In this document: in pieces, positions 1 to 9,037 of the stretch
How positions within the stretch are numbered: the first letter of the stretch is position 1
How the letters are laid out: each line of letters starts with the position of its first letter
Source: Planctomycetota bacterium
GTDB taxonomy: Bacteria > Planctomycetota > Brocadiia > SM23-32
Assembly (NCBI GenBank): GCA_021161675.1
Contig: JAGHAF010000026.1
Coordinates: 1 to 32,954 of the forward strand
Direction of reading: 5' to 3'
DNA length: 32,954 nt
Notes under the pieces: generated by a model
What the model saw: only the letters and a program-made list of their open reading frames with translations
What the model was told of the DNA's origin: nothing
The model's database searches: none
Program-made: the position numbers and the translations under genes

Positions 1-444
1 GCAGCGCTTGATCTCAGAGAGAATCTGCGCGTACATGGTCGCTTCCGGTGTCTTGCCCTCGGTGTTCAGCCAGTTCAGCTCAAGCGCCTTGTCCGTGATG
101 TCCCTATAATGCATGGGCCGCTTGTCGCCGAAGCGTTCGAGTATCTTCTCGGCGGCGGCGGTAAAAGAATACGTCTCGCCGGCAGGTTCTGTGTCCTGTT
201 GCCGGCGAGACGGCTCATCGCGGAACTCCGCGAGTGTGTAAGTACTGGGCGCCACGCGGACAAAGGCCGAGTGATCGCCTCTGTGCTTGATATCTGAGGA
301 CAACCGGGCCTCAACTGTCGCCGCAGGTGTCTTCCCCTTCGTGTTCCAAAGGCCCTGATCCAGAATGCGCTCGGTGATCTCCCGCGTGTGGAGTGGCGTC
401 CCAGCCTCTTTGAGGACCCTCACAGCGGCTTCGCGGACACCCAT
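1..444 (-). CDS. Tandem HARE-HTH domain protein, 3' end outside window
   Basis: The visible 148 residues contain two copies of a HARE-HTH-like winged helix, the domain shared by HB1, ASXL and restriction endonucleases. Copy 1 (about residues 2-70) has the features TPLHTREITERIL, GLWNTKGKTPAATV and AFVRVAPSTYTL. Copy 2 (from about residue 92) repeats them as RPMHYRDITDKAL, NWLNTEGKTPEATM and LSEIKR, then runs off the left edge. The start at 444 is preferred because GGGAG lies about 9 nt upstream; an in-frame ATG at 453 is too close to it. The family is thought to read DNA or chromatin state, and in bacteria it is often fused to Mrr-like nucleases or other DNA enzymes. The C-terminal domain is not visible, so the activity is unknown. 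Confidence 0.75.
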   Translation of the reverse strand, partial: MGVREAAVRVLKEAGTPLHTREITERILDQGLWNTKGKTPAATVEARLSSDIKHRGDHSAFVRVAPSTYTLAEFRDEPSRRQQDTEPAGETYSFTAAAEKILERFGDKRPMHYRDITDKALELNWLNTEGKTPEATMYAQILSEIKRC

Positions 445-512
445 GCTTGGCATTCTCCCACATTAGTGGAACCCGTGCCACATAATAGACATACGCGTGC
501 GATGCGGCGGCC

Positions 513-2549
513 TCAGGGCTTCTTCCACTCCGTCTGCGTGGAGATTTCGTAGAACTCGCCTTTGTGCGCGCCGGTGATGACGCTCAGCTCCGGCACGCCC
601 GCTTGCGCCGCCTTGCTGATCTCCTCGAAGGTCTTGACAAGTTCCACAACAGCAGTGCGCAGGCGCCCTTCGAGCTCTTTGTCCTCGAGGCCGAGACCTT
701 CCTCTTCGATCTTCTCGATTATCTTCGCGTAAGCGTTTGAACCCTCCTCCTGCCCCTCGGCCACCAGCTCTTCCATCTTTTCCTGGAAGGCCCTGGGCTG
801 GACAACTATCAGGTTCGCGTCGGGGTGTTGTTCAACGATGGCCATAAGCCGCGCGTCGCTCTTGAGCTGCCCGGCTTTCATGCGGCGGATCATGCCGGTG
901 ACGTGGTCCCAGCTTCCGGCGGCCAGGTAGCGGCCCACAACGGCCAGGGCATAAGAAGTCGTCCCATCCGGGTAGCTCTCCGGCTCCGTAACGCGCTGGC
1001 CGAAGCAGTAGACGTCCTCGTCCTGATAGGTGCGCTTCTTCATCACGTCACCCGCGCCCTGCGCGCTCTGGTTCGCGGACAACTGCGTGAAGATCGCCGC
1101 GAGGGTGTCCTGGGCTTTGTGGGCGTCTCTGACACCCCACAGCAGCGAGACTTCGGGCAGGACAGCCTGAACCATGGTGGTCTCCGTCTCGAACTCGCCG
1201 GTCTTTTCGTTGAAGCCGACGTATTTGGTCTGTTCCATCTCCTTGCGGGCGAAGTCCATGAACACGTACAGGTCGCTGCCGAGCGCGCCCACGATATCCG
1301 CCAGGTCGGCGCCCAGCTGGGCCTTCATCTGCTGCATGGCCATCGTGAAGGTGGCGGCGCTGGGCCCTGTGATGTCCTTCAGGACGTTGTCGTAGACAGT
1401 CTTGGGGTCCAGGCGCGCCATGATAGCCACGTTGTCCGCTTTCCCCGTCTCCGGCGGCGAGAGGGAACCGGAGCCGCTGAGCAGCTCTTCGAGAACCGCT
1501 GAGATCGGCTCGTCATGAGAGAGCAGCGCCTGGGATGCCGAGAGTATCACACCGTCCTTTACCTGGGCGCCGCCGGCCACGCCGGCGCAGCGCAGCTTGT
1601 CCAGGCTCAGTATGCTGCTGGCCCGCTGGAACGCGTTGTAGAAAGACTGGGCTATCATCAGCTCAAACTGGCCGCCCGAGAATGGAGAAGATGGCTCGGA
1701 GACTTCGGCGGCTTTCTTCTTCGCCTCCTCCAGGTTGCTTTCAAGTCGCTCTCCCAGTTGATGAACGAGGCCGCTCAGATTAACGATCCCGACGAACTGC
1801 GCCGGCGCCCCCTGCCCCACCAGCTTCTGGTAAAGCGGGAGGTCCGCGACGCTTTTCGCAGGGCTGGACAGCAGCGCGCCCCAGAGGCGTTTGGGATTGT
1901 CCGAGGAGACAATGATGAATCGCCCGAACCGGCCTATGGTCAGGGGCTCGGGGGAGAACGCAATCAGCTCGCCGTTCTCCACGTCAATGTCCTTTCGCTG
2001 GACATCTTTGTATTCCTCGGGCTTTGCCTCCTTCAGGAACTCAAAGAGTCCCTTGACCTGGGTGAGGAAATCCTCGGCGACATCCTCGGCCGGCGTCTCA
2101 ATCACCAGCGAGGCCGTACTGTAGGAGACGGTTTTGAACGTGTGTTCCTCGAATTCGCCTTCCATGAGTTTCCCTGAATCCGGGTCGAATTTCGGAAACT
2201 TCTGCGTATAGGTCTGGACGGCCGGCGTCTCCTTCTGCATCAGCACGAGATGCAGCCGCAGGCTCTCCACTTCGTCGAACAGTTCCGGTTGGAATTCGTA
2301 GTTGGCCGCCAATTGACGGAGCACTGCGTATATCTCGCCTACCTGGTAGGTGATCTTCTCCGCCTTATCGGCGTCGACAAGCCGCATGCCTTCCGGGGCA
2401 ATCTTCAGAAGGGCGGACGTGTCCAGGTCGGCGTAAACGAGCGTAGTGTCGGCCGGCAGCCTGGCTGCCAGCCTGGCCGCGGGCTCTGCCCGGGCAACGG
2501 CGCCGAAAGCCATCAAGCAGATGAAGAAAACAATCGCAAACTTGCGCAT
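513..2549 (-). CDS. Secreted DUF3352-like protein
   Basis: A protein of about 678 residues with a clear signal peptide: MRK, a hydrophobic stretch FAIVFFICLMAFGA, then a probable cleavage site ARA|EP. The opening (LPADTTLVYADLDTSALL) and the alternating beta-strand/helix pattern resemble DUF3352-type exported proteins. I see no catalytic motif, and the function is unknown. The C-terminal third is rich in Glu and Lys (for example EKIEEEGLGLEDKELEG). The start at 2549 is chosen for its GGGAGA ribosome site and signal peptide. An in-frame ATG at 2594 overlaps the stop of the upstream protease gene (ATGA), so translational coupling is possible. It probably shares a transcript with that protease, and both would act outside the cytoplasm. 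Confidence 0.7.
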   Translation of the reverse strand: MRKFAIVFFICLMAFGAVARAEPAARLAARLPADTTLVYADLDTSALLKIAPEGMRLVDADKAEKITYQVGEIYAVLRQLAANYEFQPELFDEVESLRLHLVLMQKETPAVQTYTQKFPKFDPDSGKLMEGEFEEHTFKTVSYSTASLVIETPAEDVAEDFLTQVKGLFEFLKEAKPEEYKDVQRKDIDVENGELIAFSPEPLTIGRFGRFIIVSSDNPKRLWGALLSSPAKSVADLPLYQKLVGQGAPAQFVGIVNLSGLVHQLGERLESNLEEAKKKAAEVSEPSSPFSGGQFELMIAQSFYNAFQRASSILSLDKLRCAGVAGGAQVKDGVILSASQALLSHDEPISAVLEELLSGSGSLSPPETGKADNVAIMARLDPKTVYDNVLKDITGPSAATFTMAMQQMKAQLGADLADIVGALGSDLYVFMDFARKEMEQTKYVGFNEKTGEFETETTMVQAVLPEVSLLWGVRDAHKAQDTLAAIFTQLSANQSAQGAGDVMKKRTYQDEDVYCFGQRVTEPESYPDGTTSYALAVVGRYLAAGSWDHVTGMIRRMKAGQLKSDARLMAIVEQHPDANLIVVQPRAFQEKMEELVAEGQEEGSNAYAKIIEKIEEEGLGLEDKELEGRLRTAVVELVKTFEEISKAAQAGVPELSVITGAHKGEFYEISTQTEWKKP

Positions 2550-2590
2550 GAGCAGGTCTCCCTTCCCTTTGCTGAAAAGCGATCTGTCTA

Positions 2591-5500
2591 TCATGTTTTG
2601 TCGCCCTGTTCTCCGGCCTTGCTCTTTTGGGCCGGGCCGGGGCGCTGAGCGTAGATTCCAATGTGGTCCTGGAGGATGAACACGAGGTCGGCGCGGCCGT
2701 TGCCGTCCACGTCGCCAACGACCATTTCTCGCGGCAGTTCAAGAGAGCCGCTCTCCCGCCGCTGGCTGATGCTTTTCTCGAAGAGGCGATGCCGAAAGAT
2801 GGGCTCCAGCCCGCCGTCGGCGCCGAAGCGATGTATCTCGAACATCGCCTTCTTGCTGTCGAAGAGGATGACTTCGTCGCGCCCGTCTCCGTCGAGATCA
2901 TTGGCGTAGAGATCCCAGTAGGAGAAGTAATCCAGCTTTGCGTCGTAGACTACGGTGGATTGCGCGTCGCGCCGGGCGCCGTTTCGCCGGAGGACCTGGA
3001 CGGCGTTGCGGCCCTGCATGAGGATATCGGGCAGCCCGTCTCCTTCCAGATCGGCAACTTTCAGATCGTCATGCTCCATCCCGGCCAGGTCAATCGTGTC
3101 CTCCAGTTCGAAGCGGGAGTTTTCTTTATCGAACCGAACCACTTTTGCGGCATTCTTCGTAAGCGCGAGGAAGCGGGGCGGTTTCTGATCGCCGTAGGGG
3201 ATGAGCCGGCTCACCTCGTCGAACTTCCAGTTGAACTGCTGCTCTACGTACAGTTTGTTCTTCGCATCAACTTTGAGGACGCGGACAAAGCCCGGCTGCA
3301 CCAACAGCACTTCCTTGCCGCCGTCGCCGTCAATGTCCGCCACAAGCAGGGGATTATCCTCCTTTTCTTCGAGGAACTCCTCATCCATAATGATGGACTT
3401 GAAGCGGCCCTGGCCGAGTCCGAGGTAGAGGCTTTCCTTGCCCGAGTAGGCCCAATAGGCCACCAGGTCGGCGACGCCGTCGCCGTTGAAATCGGCAAAG
3501 GCGATCTGTTTCGGGCGGCTGGGCAGGCGCGCATCCAGTTTCCCTTCTTCCTTTCCGAAGAGGAAGGTGTCCGGCTGGACGTCTATGCTTCCGGAGCCGC
3601 CGTTGAGGGCCTTCTCGGAGATGGCGTCGGCCGAAAGGCTGCGCATGAAGTAGCTGCGATCCACCTTCTCGATCCAGATAAGTTTCTCAGCGCCGTCCAC
3701 CTCCCCGAGCCAGAGGAATTGGACGCGACCTTCCGTATTGATCGGCCTGGGGAAAGTGACACCGTCAGAAGTGACGGCGCTGACTCCGAAGATTTTGTCC
3801 TCCTCGGAGAAACAGAAGAGCGCCGTTTTGCCGTCCGCTCGCTTGTAGAGTTGGATTCCCTCGACCTTCTTCGGGCAGGGCGAGCGATGTAGCTTGAAGC
3901 CTTCTGCGCCGGCCTCGAAGATAAGGAAGTCGTTCTCGTCCTTGCTGGCGCTGATAATGTCGAGTTTGCCGTCCCCGTTGAGGTCATCCACGACGAAATC
4001 GCAGGTTGTGCCCGGCTTCGCATCCAGACTCAGCGCGCGAGCGGCGAAGGCGGCGCGCCCCTTCTTCGCCTCCGGGGCATGTTGCCGCAGCAGGAGGCGC
4101 CTGACGCGGTTCTTGCCCTTATCCAGGGTCAGGAAGAGCTGCTGGCGCGGCCCGGCTTTGCAGGGCACCACGGGCCCGGACAGATGGCACGGGACGAACT
4201 CTTCTTCCACGAAGTCGCCGTCGGAGTTCTGCAGCAGCAGGTGAATCGCATAGAAATCGGAAGCGCAGAAGAGCACGACGTCCAGCCGCCCGTCCCCGTT
4301 CACGTCCTGAAGCTGGTAATCGGTCAGATTATTTCGATACGCCGCGTTAAGGGGGAAGGAACGCCGCTCCCCGTTTTCGTCGTAGATGCTGATCTCTTCG
4401 CTGCCCAGCGCGAAGATATCCTTCTTGCCGTCGCCGTCCAGATCCACGACCTTCAAGGCGTCGGTGCGGCCGGAGATTTTCAGGTCGTCGATCTTGCGCG
4501 GCGACGAGAACGTGCCGTCCTCCTGCTGGTCGAGCACGCTGAGCCCGTCAATGTCGCCATAGACAAGAATATCGTCGCGTGTGTCACCATTCATGTCCTC
4601 AATGACAATGGACGACATCTTATTGTTAACCGCGTGCGTGTCCAGCTTGAACCTTTCGCTGGGCGGCAGGCGATTGATGTCTTCGTAGTCGGCGGTCAGC
4701 TTTTCCTTCTCGTCTTTGCCGCGCAGGCGCACGACGCCGATCTCGCCCTTGTTGTTGTTGACGAAGACGATCTCCTTGACGCCGTCCCCGTTGATGTCCG
4801 CCAGAGTCAGGCAGGAAACGCCCGGACCGGTCTTGATAAAGTCGCTGTCCGTGAATTGGAGCGCGCCGTCCGTGGAGGTCACGGGCGTTGCCATGTATTT
4901 GATCCCGCTGTTGGGATTGTCGGCGTCGAAGGCGAAGGCCTCCACGTTGTCCAGGAACTCCTTGACGTACTTGGATGGAATGGCGAAGCCCAGGCCGTCC
5001 AGGAATATATAGCCCATGTTGGTGACGCCGATGACTTCGCCCTTCTCGTTGAAGAGGGGCCCGCCGGAGCTGCCGGGGGCTATTTGCGCGGTGGTCTGGA
5101 TGTAGAGGCGACCTTCGAAGTTGCGGTTCACCTTGCTGATGATGCCCTGGCTGATGGAGCGTTCCAGCCCCATGGGGTTGCCGATGGTGAAGGCTTTGTC
5201 CCCTTGCTCCATATCCGTAGAATCTCCGATGTAGAGCTGAGGCACTTCCATGTCGAGCTCGTCCTCGATCTTCAGCAGCGCCAGGTCGAGCTGCTGGTCC
5301 AGGGCGACGAGTCTGACCTTCTTATAGACCTTCTTCTCGTAGCGTCCCTCCTCCTTCTTAAAGGCCGTCACCGATATGGAACGCTCCCCGGCCACCACGT
5401 GACAATTCGTCACCACGTAACCATTGGGGTCACAGAACCACCCGGTGCCCAGGGCGATGGGCGTCCTGACCGTAACTATGGCGGGACCCATCTCCTCGGT

Positions 5501-5800
5501 CAGCGCGGCAACTGATTTAACGGAGCGCCTGGCAGTTTTATAAAGCTTGAACTCTTTGAGGTCTTTCAGACGCGCATCCTCACCGCCGGCCGTCGTCTTT
5601 ATGGCATTCACCTTTTCCCGCTCGAACGCGATAACCTGGCCGGCCACCTCCAGGTAGATAGTCTTCTCGTCTTCCTTGAGGACTTCCCCCTTTACTTGCG
5701 AGCCGTCGTTGAGTTCGACGATAACTCTTTCCCCCGCCCAGAGCTGTGGGGAGACCACCAGGACAACCGCCACGACTGCACAGATATAGCGAAGCCTCAT
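2591..5800 (-). CDS. Secreted trypsin-like (HtrA-type) serine protease with C-terminal FG-GAP/VCBS repeats
   Basis: About 1069 residues. MRLRYICAVVAVVLVVSPQLWA is a signal peptide. Next comes a small beta-rich segment (about 24-70, with NDGSQVKGEV). The S1C/HtrA-like protease domain (about 100-285) has a triad readable as His134 in TNCHVV, Asp172 in DLALLKI and Ser245 in GSSGGPL. No PDZ domain is recognisable. From about 335 to 1040 there are ten calcium-loop motifs of the type D-x-[ND]-G-D-G (DINGDG, DMNGDT, DLDGDG, DVNGDG, DLNGDG, DFNGDG, DIDGDG, DLEGDG, DLDGDG, DVDGNG). These are typical of FG-GAP/VCBS propeller blades. The start at 5800 has AAGGAG 6 nt upstream; a TTG at 5848 would lie upstream of the predicted transcription start. 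A calcium-stabilised propeller probably serves for binding or localisation. The substrate is unknown. Confidence 0.88.
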   Translation of the reverse strand: MRLRYICAVVAVVLVVSPQLWAGERVIVELNDGSQVKGEVLKEDEKTIYLEVAGQVIAFEREKVNAIKTTAGGEDARLKDLKEFKLYKTARRSVKSVAALTEEMGPAIVTVRTPIALGTGWFCDPNGYVVTNCHVVAGERSISVTAFKKEEGRYEKKVYKKVRLVALDQQLDLALLKIEDELDMEVPQLYIGDSTDMEQGDKAFTIGNPMGLERSISQGIISKVNRNFEGRLYIQTTAQIAPGSSGGPLFNEKGEVIGVTNMGYIFLDGLGFAIPSKYVKEFLDNVEAFAFDADNPNSGIKYMATPVTSTDGALQFTDSDFIKTGPGVSCLTLADINGDGVKEIVFVNNNKGEIGVVRLRGKDEKEKLTADYEDINRLPPSERFKLDTHAVNNKMSSIVIEDMNGDTRDDILVYGDIDGLSVLDQQEDGTFSSPRKIDDLKISGRTDALKVVDLDGDGKKDIFALGSEEISIYDENGERRSFPLNAAYRNNLTDYQLQDVNGDGRLDVVLFCASDFYAIHLLLQNSDGDFVEEEFVPCHLSGPVVPCKAGPRQQLFLTLDKGKNRVRRLLLRQHAPEAKKGRAAFAARALSLDAKPGTTCDFVVDDLNGDGKLDIISASKDENDFLIFEAGAEGFKLHRSPCPKKVEGIQLYKRADGKTALFCFSEEDKIFGVSAVTSDGVTFPRPINTEGRVQFLWLGEVDGAEKLIWIEKVDRSYFMRSLSADAISEKALNGGSGSIDVQPDTFLFGKEEGKLDARLPSRPKQIAFADFNGDGVADLVAYWAYSGKESLYLGLGQGRFKSIIMDEEFLEEKEDNPLLVADIDGDGGKEVLLVQPGFVRVLKVDAKNKLYVEQQFNWKFDEVSRLIPYGDQKPPRFLALTKNAAKVVRFDKENSRFELEDTIDLAGMEHDDLKVADLEGDGLPDILMQGRNAVQVLRRNGARRDAQSTVVYDAKLDYFSYWDLYANDLDGDGRDEVILFDSKKAMFEIHRFGADGGLEPIFRHRLFEKSISQRRESGSLELPREMVVGDVDGNGRADLVFILQDHIGIYAQRPGPAQKSKAGEQGDKT

Positions 5801-5839
5801 GAGGCGCTCCTTCTCAAGAGTATGTCGCCGCCCCGACCC

Positions 5840-5868
5840 ATTAGACAACAGGGGCCGCCCGTTGGCAA
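5840..5868 (-). promoter_or_regulatory. Sigma70-type promoter for the protease/DUF3352 pair
   Basis: On the minus strand the -35 TTGCCA (5868-5863) and -10 TCTAAT (5845-5840) are separated by 17 bp. The predicted transcription start near 5834 leaves a leader of about 33 nt before the ATG at 5800, which supports that start. Confidence 0.6.
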
Positions 5869-5939
5869 GCCTACGCTCGGCGCTTGCGGCACAGGCGGCA
5901 ACGACTAAGAACAGCGGGCGGAAGCGTTCTTTTGGGCCT

Positions 5940-8687
5940 TCATCCTTCCTCTTTCTGCCTTGTCCCTTCTTCAGATAGCGCCTGCTTCAGCTTGCGGAGG
6001 GTCTTCTCCACCTGCTGCATTTGTGCGCCGTACTGCGTCCAGTCGGCCTGTTTGAGAGCTTCCTGGGCGCTCCGGTAGTGAGAGAGCGCCTGCTCCACGA
6101 GCGGGCCCGCCTGCGCCGGCGCTTTCACCTCGCCGGGCGTCGGCCGCGCGGGTCGCTGCGCCGGCGGCGCCTCCAGCCCCTGCTCGAACAGGGCCCGGAG
6201 AGACTCCTTGAGGGTCGCTTTCATGGCGACCTTTTCCCCGTAGGCTGTGATAACCCTCTTCAACTGCGGCACGGGCGCGGCCTCGGCCTGGATGTAGAGG
6301 GGTTCAACGTAGAGAATCCCCCCGGCGACCGGGATCACCAGCAGATTGCCCCGGATGACCTGGCTGCCCCGCTGGCTCCAGAGGGTTAGCTGGCGGCTGA
6401 TCTCCGAATTCTGATCGATGTAGCCCTCGACCTGCTGCGGGCCGTCAACCACCTTCCTCTTGGGGAACATAAAGGCGACCAATTCCCCGTAATGCTCGCC
6501 GTCACAGCGGGCCGCCAACCAGGCGATCATGTTATCCCTGCCCTTAGGGGTGAAGGGCATCATCAGGAGGAACTCCGCCTTATCGCTGTCCGGCAGACGC
6601 ATCGTGATGTAATAGCTCTCCATCGGACGCTTGCCCATGTATTCTTCCGTAGGCGTCTGCCAGAGGTCCTCCTGATTGTAGAAGACCCGGGGGTCTTGCA
6701 TGTGATAGAGACGGTACTTGTCGGCCTGGATGTCGAACATGTCCCTCGGGTAGCGGATATGGGCCCTGAGATCCTCAGGCATCTGGGAGATGGGCCTGTA
6801 GAGGGCGGGGAAAATGGACTGGTAGGCCCGGATCAAGGGGTCTTCGGGGTCCGCCACGTAGAGCGTGACCGTGCCGTCGTAAGCATCCACCACCGCCTTC
6901 ACCGAGTTGCGGATGTAGTTGAAGCCTTGCCCGCGGACCGGGTCGCTGTACGGACAATAGCCGCTGACGGTATAAGCGTCCTGCACCCACTGAATGCGCC
7001 CGCCGCTGACGACGGCGTAAGGGTCATGGTCGAGCAAGAGGTACGGGGCCAGCCGCGCGACCCGCTCCGAGATACTCCGACGGTAGAGAATCCGGCTGCC
7101 GGCCGTCAGGTCTTCGGAGAGAAGTATCTTTACGTCGTGGAACTGCCAGGCGAAAAACAGCTTACTTAGAGCGCCGCTCACCGCCACCCCGCCCTTGCCC
7201 TCGTAAGTGGTATACTGGTTCTTCGCGCCCATGGGATAGTCGAACTCGTTTGTCCTGGTGTTCACAAACACGTAGTCGTCGGTCAGGTTCCCGTAATAGA
7301 CTTGCGGCCGCTCGATAGACATCCCGGGATCGCCCCTGGGAGGGAAGTCCTTCACCAGGAACACGGGGTAGCCCTCCTCGGTGAACTCACTGACGGGGCT
7401 GGCGCAGAGTCCATAGCCGTGCGTGTACTGGAGCCGCGTATTCACCCAGGTCTGCGCCTGCTTCGGTAGCTTCCCGCTCTGCAGCTCGCGCACCGAAAGC
7501 ATGACCTGTCTGTTCTCTCCATCGAGCCGATAGCGATCGACAGCAATGTTGGAGAAGTTATAGTAGGAGCGCAACTCTTGTTTCTGGGCGTATCTCTGGG
7601 CCAGGGGCCGCTTATCCCAGAGGCGGATGTTGGACATCGTGTCCCGCTCCCGCTCCACGTCCGCGTAACTCAGATTCTCAACCACGGGATAGCTGGTCTC
7701 CCGGATTTCCTTCAGGCCATATCCCAGGCGCGTCATCGAGATCGCATTCTCGATGTATGGTTTCTCCATGTCCAGCTCGTTCGGCACAACCCTGGCCCAC
7801 TGGACCAGCGAAGGCATCACGCCCAGAAACAGGATGGCGCACCCGGCCCATCCGGCCAGCACCAGCATGAACGCTTTTATGCGTGACGGCCGCACAGTGG
7901 CGAACGCGACCACGGCCACCCCCAGGCTGGCCAGGATCATGATCCAATAGCCCGGCAAGCGCGCTTTTGCATCCGTATAGCCCGCGCCGAACGCCACCCC
8001 TCGCTCGCTGTAAAGCAGCTCGTAGCGCTGCAGGAAGTAGCCGACGGCGCTGAGCAGCATGATCACCCCCAACATCCTGGCCAGATGGCGGAACGCCGGC
8101 TGCGGGAAGTCCCGCACGCTTTTCACCGTGAATGCCCCGGAGGACAGGTAGATCAAGCCGGAAACCGCCAGCGAGAACCACGCCAAAACCTGCAGGGCCG
8201 GATGCGCCACCTGCAAGATCGGGTAGACAAAGACATAGAACCCCACGTCATTGCCGAAGATCGGATCCTGCACGCCGAACGGCGTGGCGTGTAGCAGCAA
8301 CAACACACGATGCCACATGCCCGCGGCCACACCGCCGCCCACAAGACCGACCACAACGGCGAACAACCAGCAGGCGATGTGGACGAACCGGCGCATCAAC
8401 GGCGCCTGCACGGTCATCGTCCCCCAGCGGTAGAAGGCCACCGGCGCTGGGCCCGTCCGGCCCCGGGTCAGCAGTATTCCCGATGCCACGCACCCGAAGG
8501 ACAACGCAAATCCGACCACCCACAGCCATACCTTGGTCAACAGGATGCGCAGGAATACCGAGCTATACCCCAGGGCCTGGTACCACCAGAAGTCCACCAG
8601 CAGCCTGCAAGACAGACGCAGCGCCGCCAGCAGCGCCAACGCTACCACGACCACCCCGAGCACAAACCAGAGCTTCTTCCTTGTCAC
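5940..8687 (-). CDS. UPF0182 (COG1615) family integral membrane protein
   Basis: About 915 residues, within the usual length of the UPF0182 family. The N-terminal third has seven hydrophobic segments, including LWFVLGVVVVALALLAAL, VWLWVVGFALSFGCVASGIL, IACWLFAVVVGLVGGGVAAG and IKAFMLVLAGWAGCAILFLG. A large, mostly extracytoplasmic domain follows, with family-like stretches such as FYNQEDLWQTP, YYITMRLP and MPFTPKGRDNMIAW. The C-terminus is a charged helical tail (about 860-915, SHYRSAQEALKQADWTQYGAQMQQVEK). The GTG start at 8687 has AGGAGG 5-6 nt upstream; a longer ATG-started frame from 8783 would begin upstream of the predicted promoter. The gene appears monocistronic. The biochemical function of UPF0182 is not established. 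Confidence 0.92.
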   Translation of the reverse strand: MTRKKLWFVLGVVVVALALLAALRLSCRLLVDFWWYQALGYSSVFLRILLTKVWLWVVGFALSFGCVASGILLTRGRTGPAPVAFYRWGTMTVQAPLMRRFVHIACWLFAVVVGLVGGGVAAGMWHRVLLLLHATPFGVQDPIFGNDVGFYVFVYPILQVAHPALQVLAWFSLAVSGLIYLSSGAFTVKSVRDFPQPAFRHLARMLGVIMLLSAVGYFLQRYELLYSERGVAFGAGYTDAKARLPGYWIMILASLGVAVVAFATVRPSRIKAFMLVLAGWAGCAILFLGVMPSLVQWARVVPNELDMEKPYIENAISMTRLGYGLKEIRETSYPVVENLSYADVERERDTMSNIRLWDKRPLAQRYAQKQELRSYYNFSNIAVDRYRLDGENRQVMLSVRELQSGKLPKQAQTWVNTRLQYTHGYGLCASPVSEFTEEGYPVFLVKDFPPRGDPGMSIERPQVYYGNLTDDYVFVNTRTNEFDYPMGAKNQYTTYEGKGGVAVSGALSKLFFAWQFHDVKILLSEDLTAGSRILYRRSISERVARLAPYLLLDHDPYAVVSGGRIQWVQDAYTVSGYCPYSDPVRGQGFNYIRNSVKAVVDAYDGTVTLYVADPEDPLIRAYQSIFPALYRPISQMPEDLRAHIRYPRDMFDIQADKYRLYHMQDPRVFYNQEDLWQTPTEEYMGKRPMESYYITMRLPDSDKAEFLLMMPFTPKGRDNMIAWLAARCDGEHYGELVAFMFPKRKVVDGPQQVEGYIDQNSEISRQLTLWSQRGSQVIRGNLLVIPVAGGILYVEPLYIQAEAAPVPQLKRVITAYGEKVAMKATLKESLRALFEQGLEAPPAQRPARPTPGEVKAPAQAGPLVEQALSHYRSAQEALKQADWTQYGAQMQQVEKTLRKLKQALSEEGTRQKEEG

Positions 8688-8750
8688 GCGGGCCTCCTGC
8701 CCAGGTTTTCGCGAAAAACCGCAGCTATGCATCTCAGCGGAACTCCCAGG

Positions 8751-8779
8751 ATTGTAGACCCCCCGCCACAAGCATTCAA
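8751..8779 (-). promoter_or_regulatory. Sigma70-type promoter for the UPF0182 gene
   Basis: On the minus strand TTGAAT (8779-8774), a 17-bp spacer and TACAAT (8756-8751). The predicted start near 8745 gives a leader of about 58 nt before the GTG at 8687. Together with the hairpin at 8871-8912, this is what the 8688-9037 intergenic stretch holds; nothing else was recognised there. Confidence 0.55.
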
Positions 8780-8870
8780 GCATGGATGGAAAAGAAGGCG
8801 GAAATCAGGAAGGACCTCCCCCTGAGCCCTGCCGCCTGACTGCCCAATGCCGTTCCGCATAAGCGCAAAG

Positions 8871-8912
8871 AGAGCGGCGCAGGATAGCCCGCGGGCCATC
8901 CTGCGCCGCTCT
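8871..8912 (-). terminator. Strong hairpin, probable terminator of the coiled-coil operon
   Basis: A perfect 15-bp inverted repeat (arms 8871-8885 and 8898-8912, AGAGCGGCGCAGGAT and its complement) encloses a further short GCCC/GGGC pairing. It lies about 125 bp downstream of the stop codon at 9038. The tail is only CTCTTT on the minus strand, so an intrinsic terminator is likely but not certain; it could also be an mRNA-stabilising 3' structure. Confidence 0.5.
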
Positions 8913-9037
8913 TACAGGCCGACGAACTCCGAGGCGCGTTAGTTAAGTATGATTGAAGCTGCGCCGGAGCAGTAGCGCCGTCATCGTCTACCTGGCGTCC
9001 TTCTCGGTTTTCCCCGTAACTTGCGGGGACTTTGATC

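Noticed and set aside
4079..5515. Plus-strand frame of 478 codons opposite the protease
   Set aside because: Antisense shadow of a gene with clear catalytic motifs; no start signal or family features.
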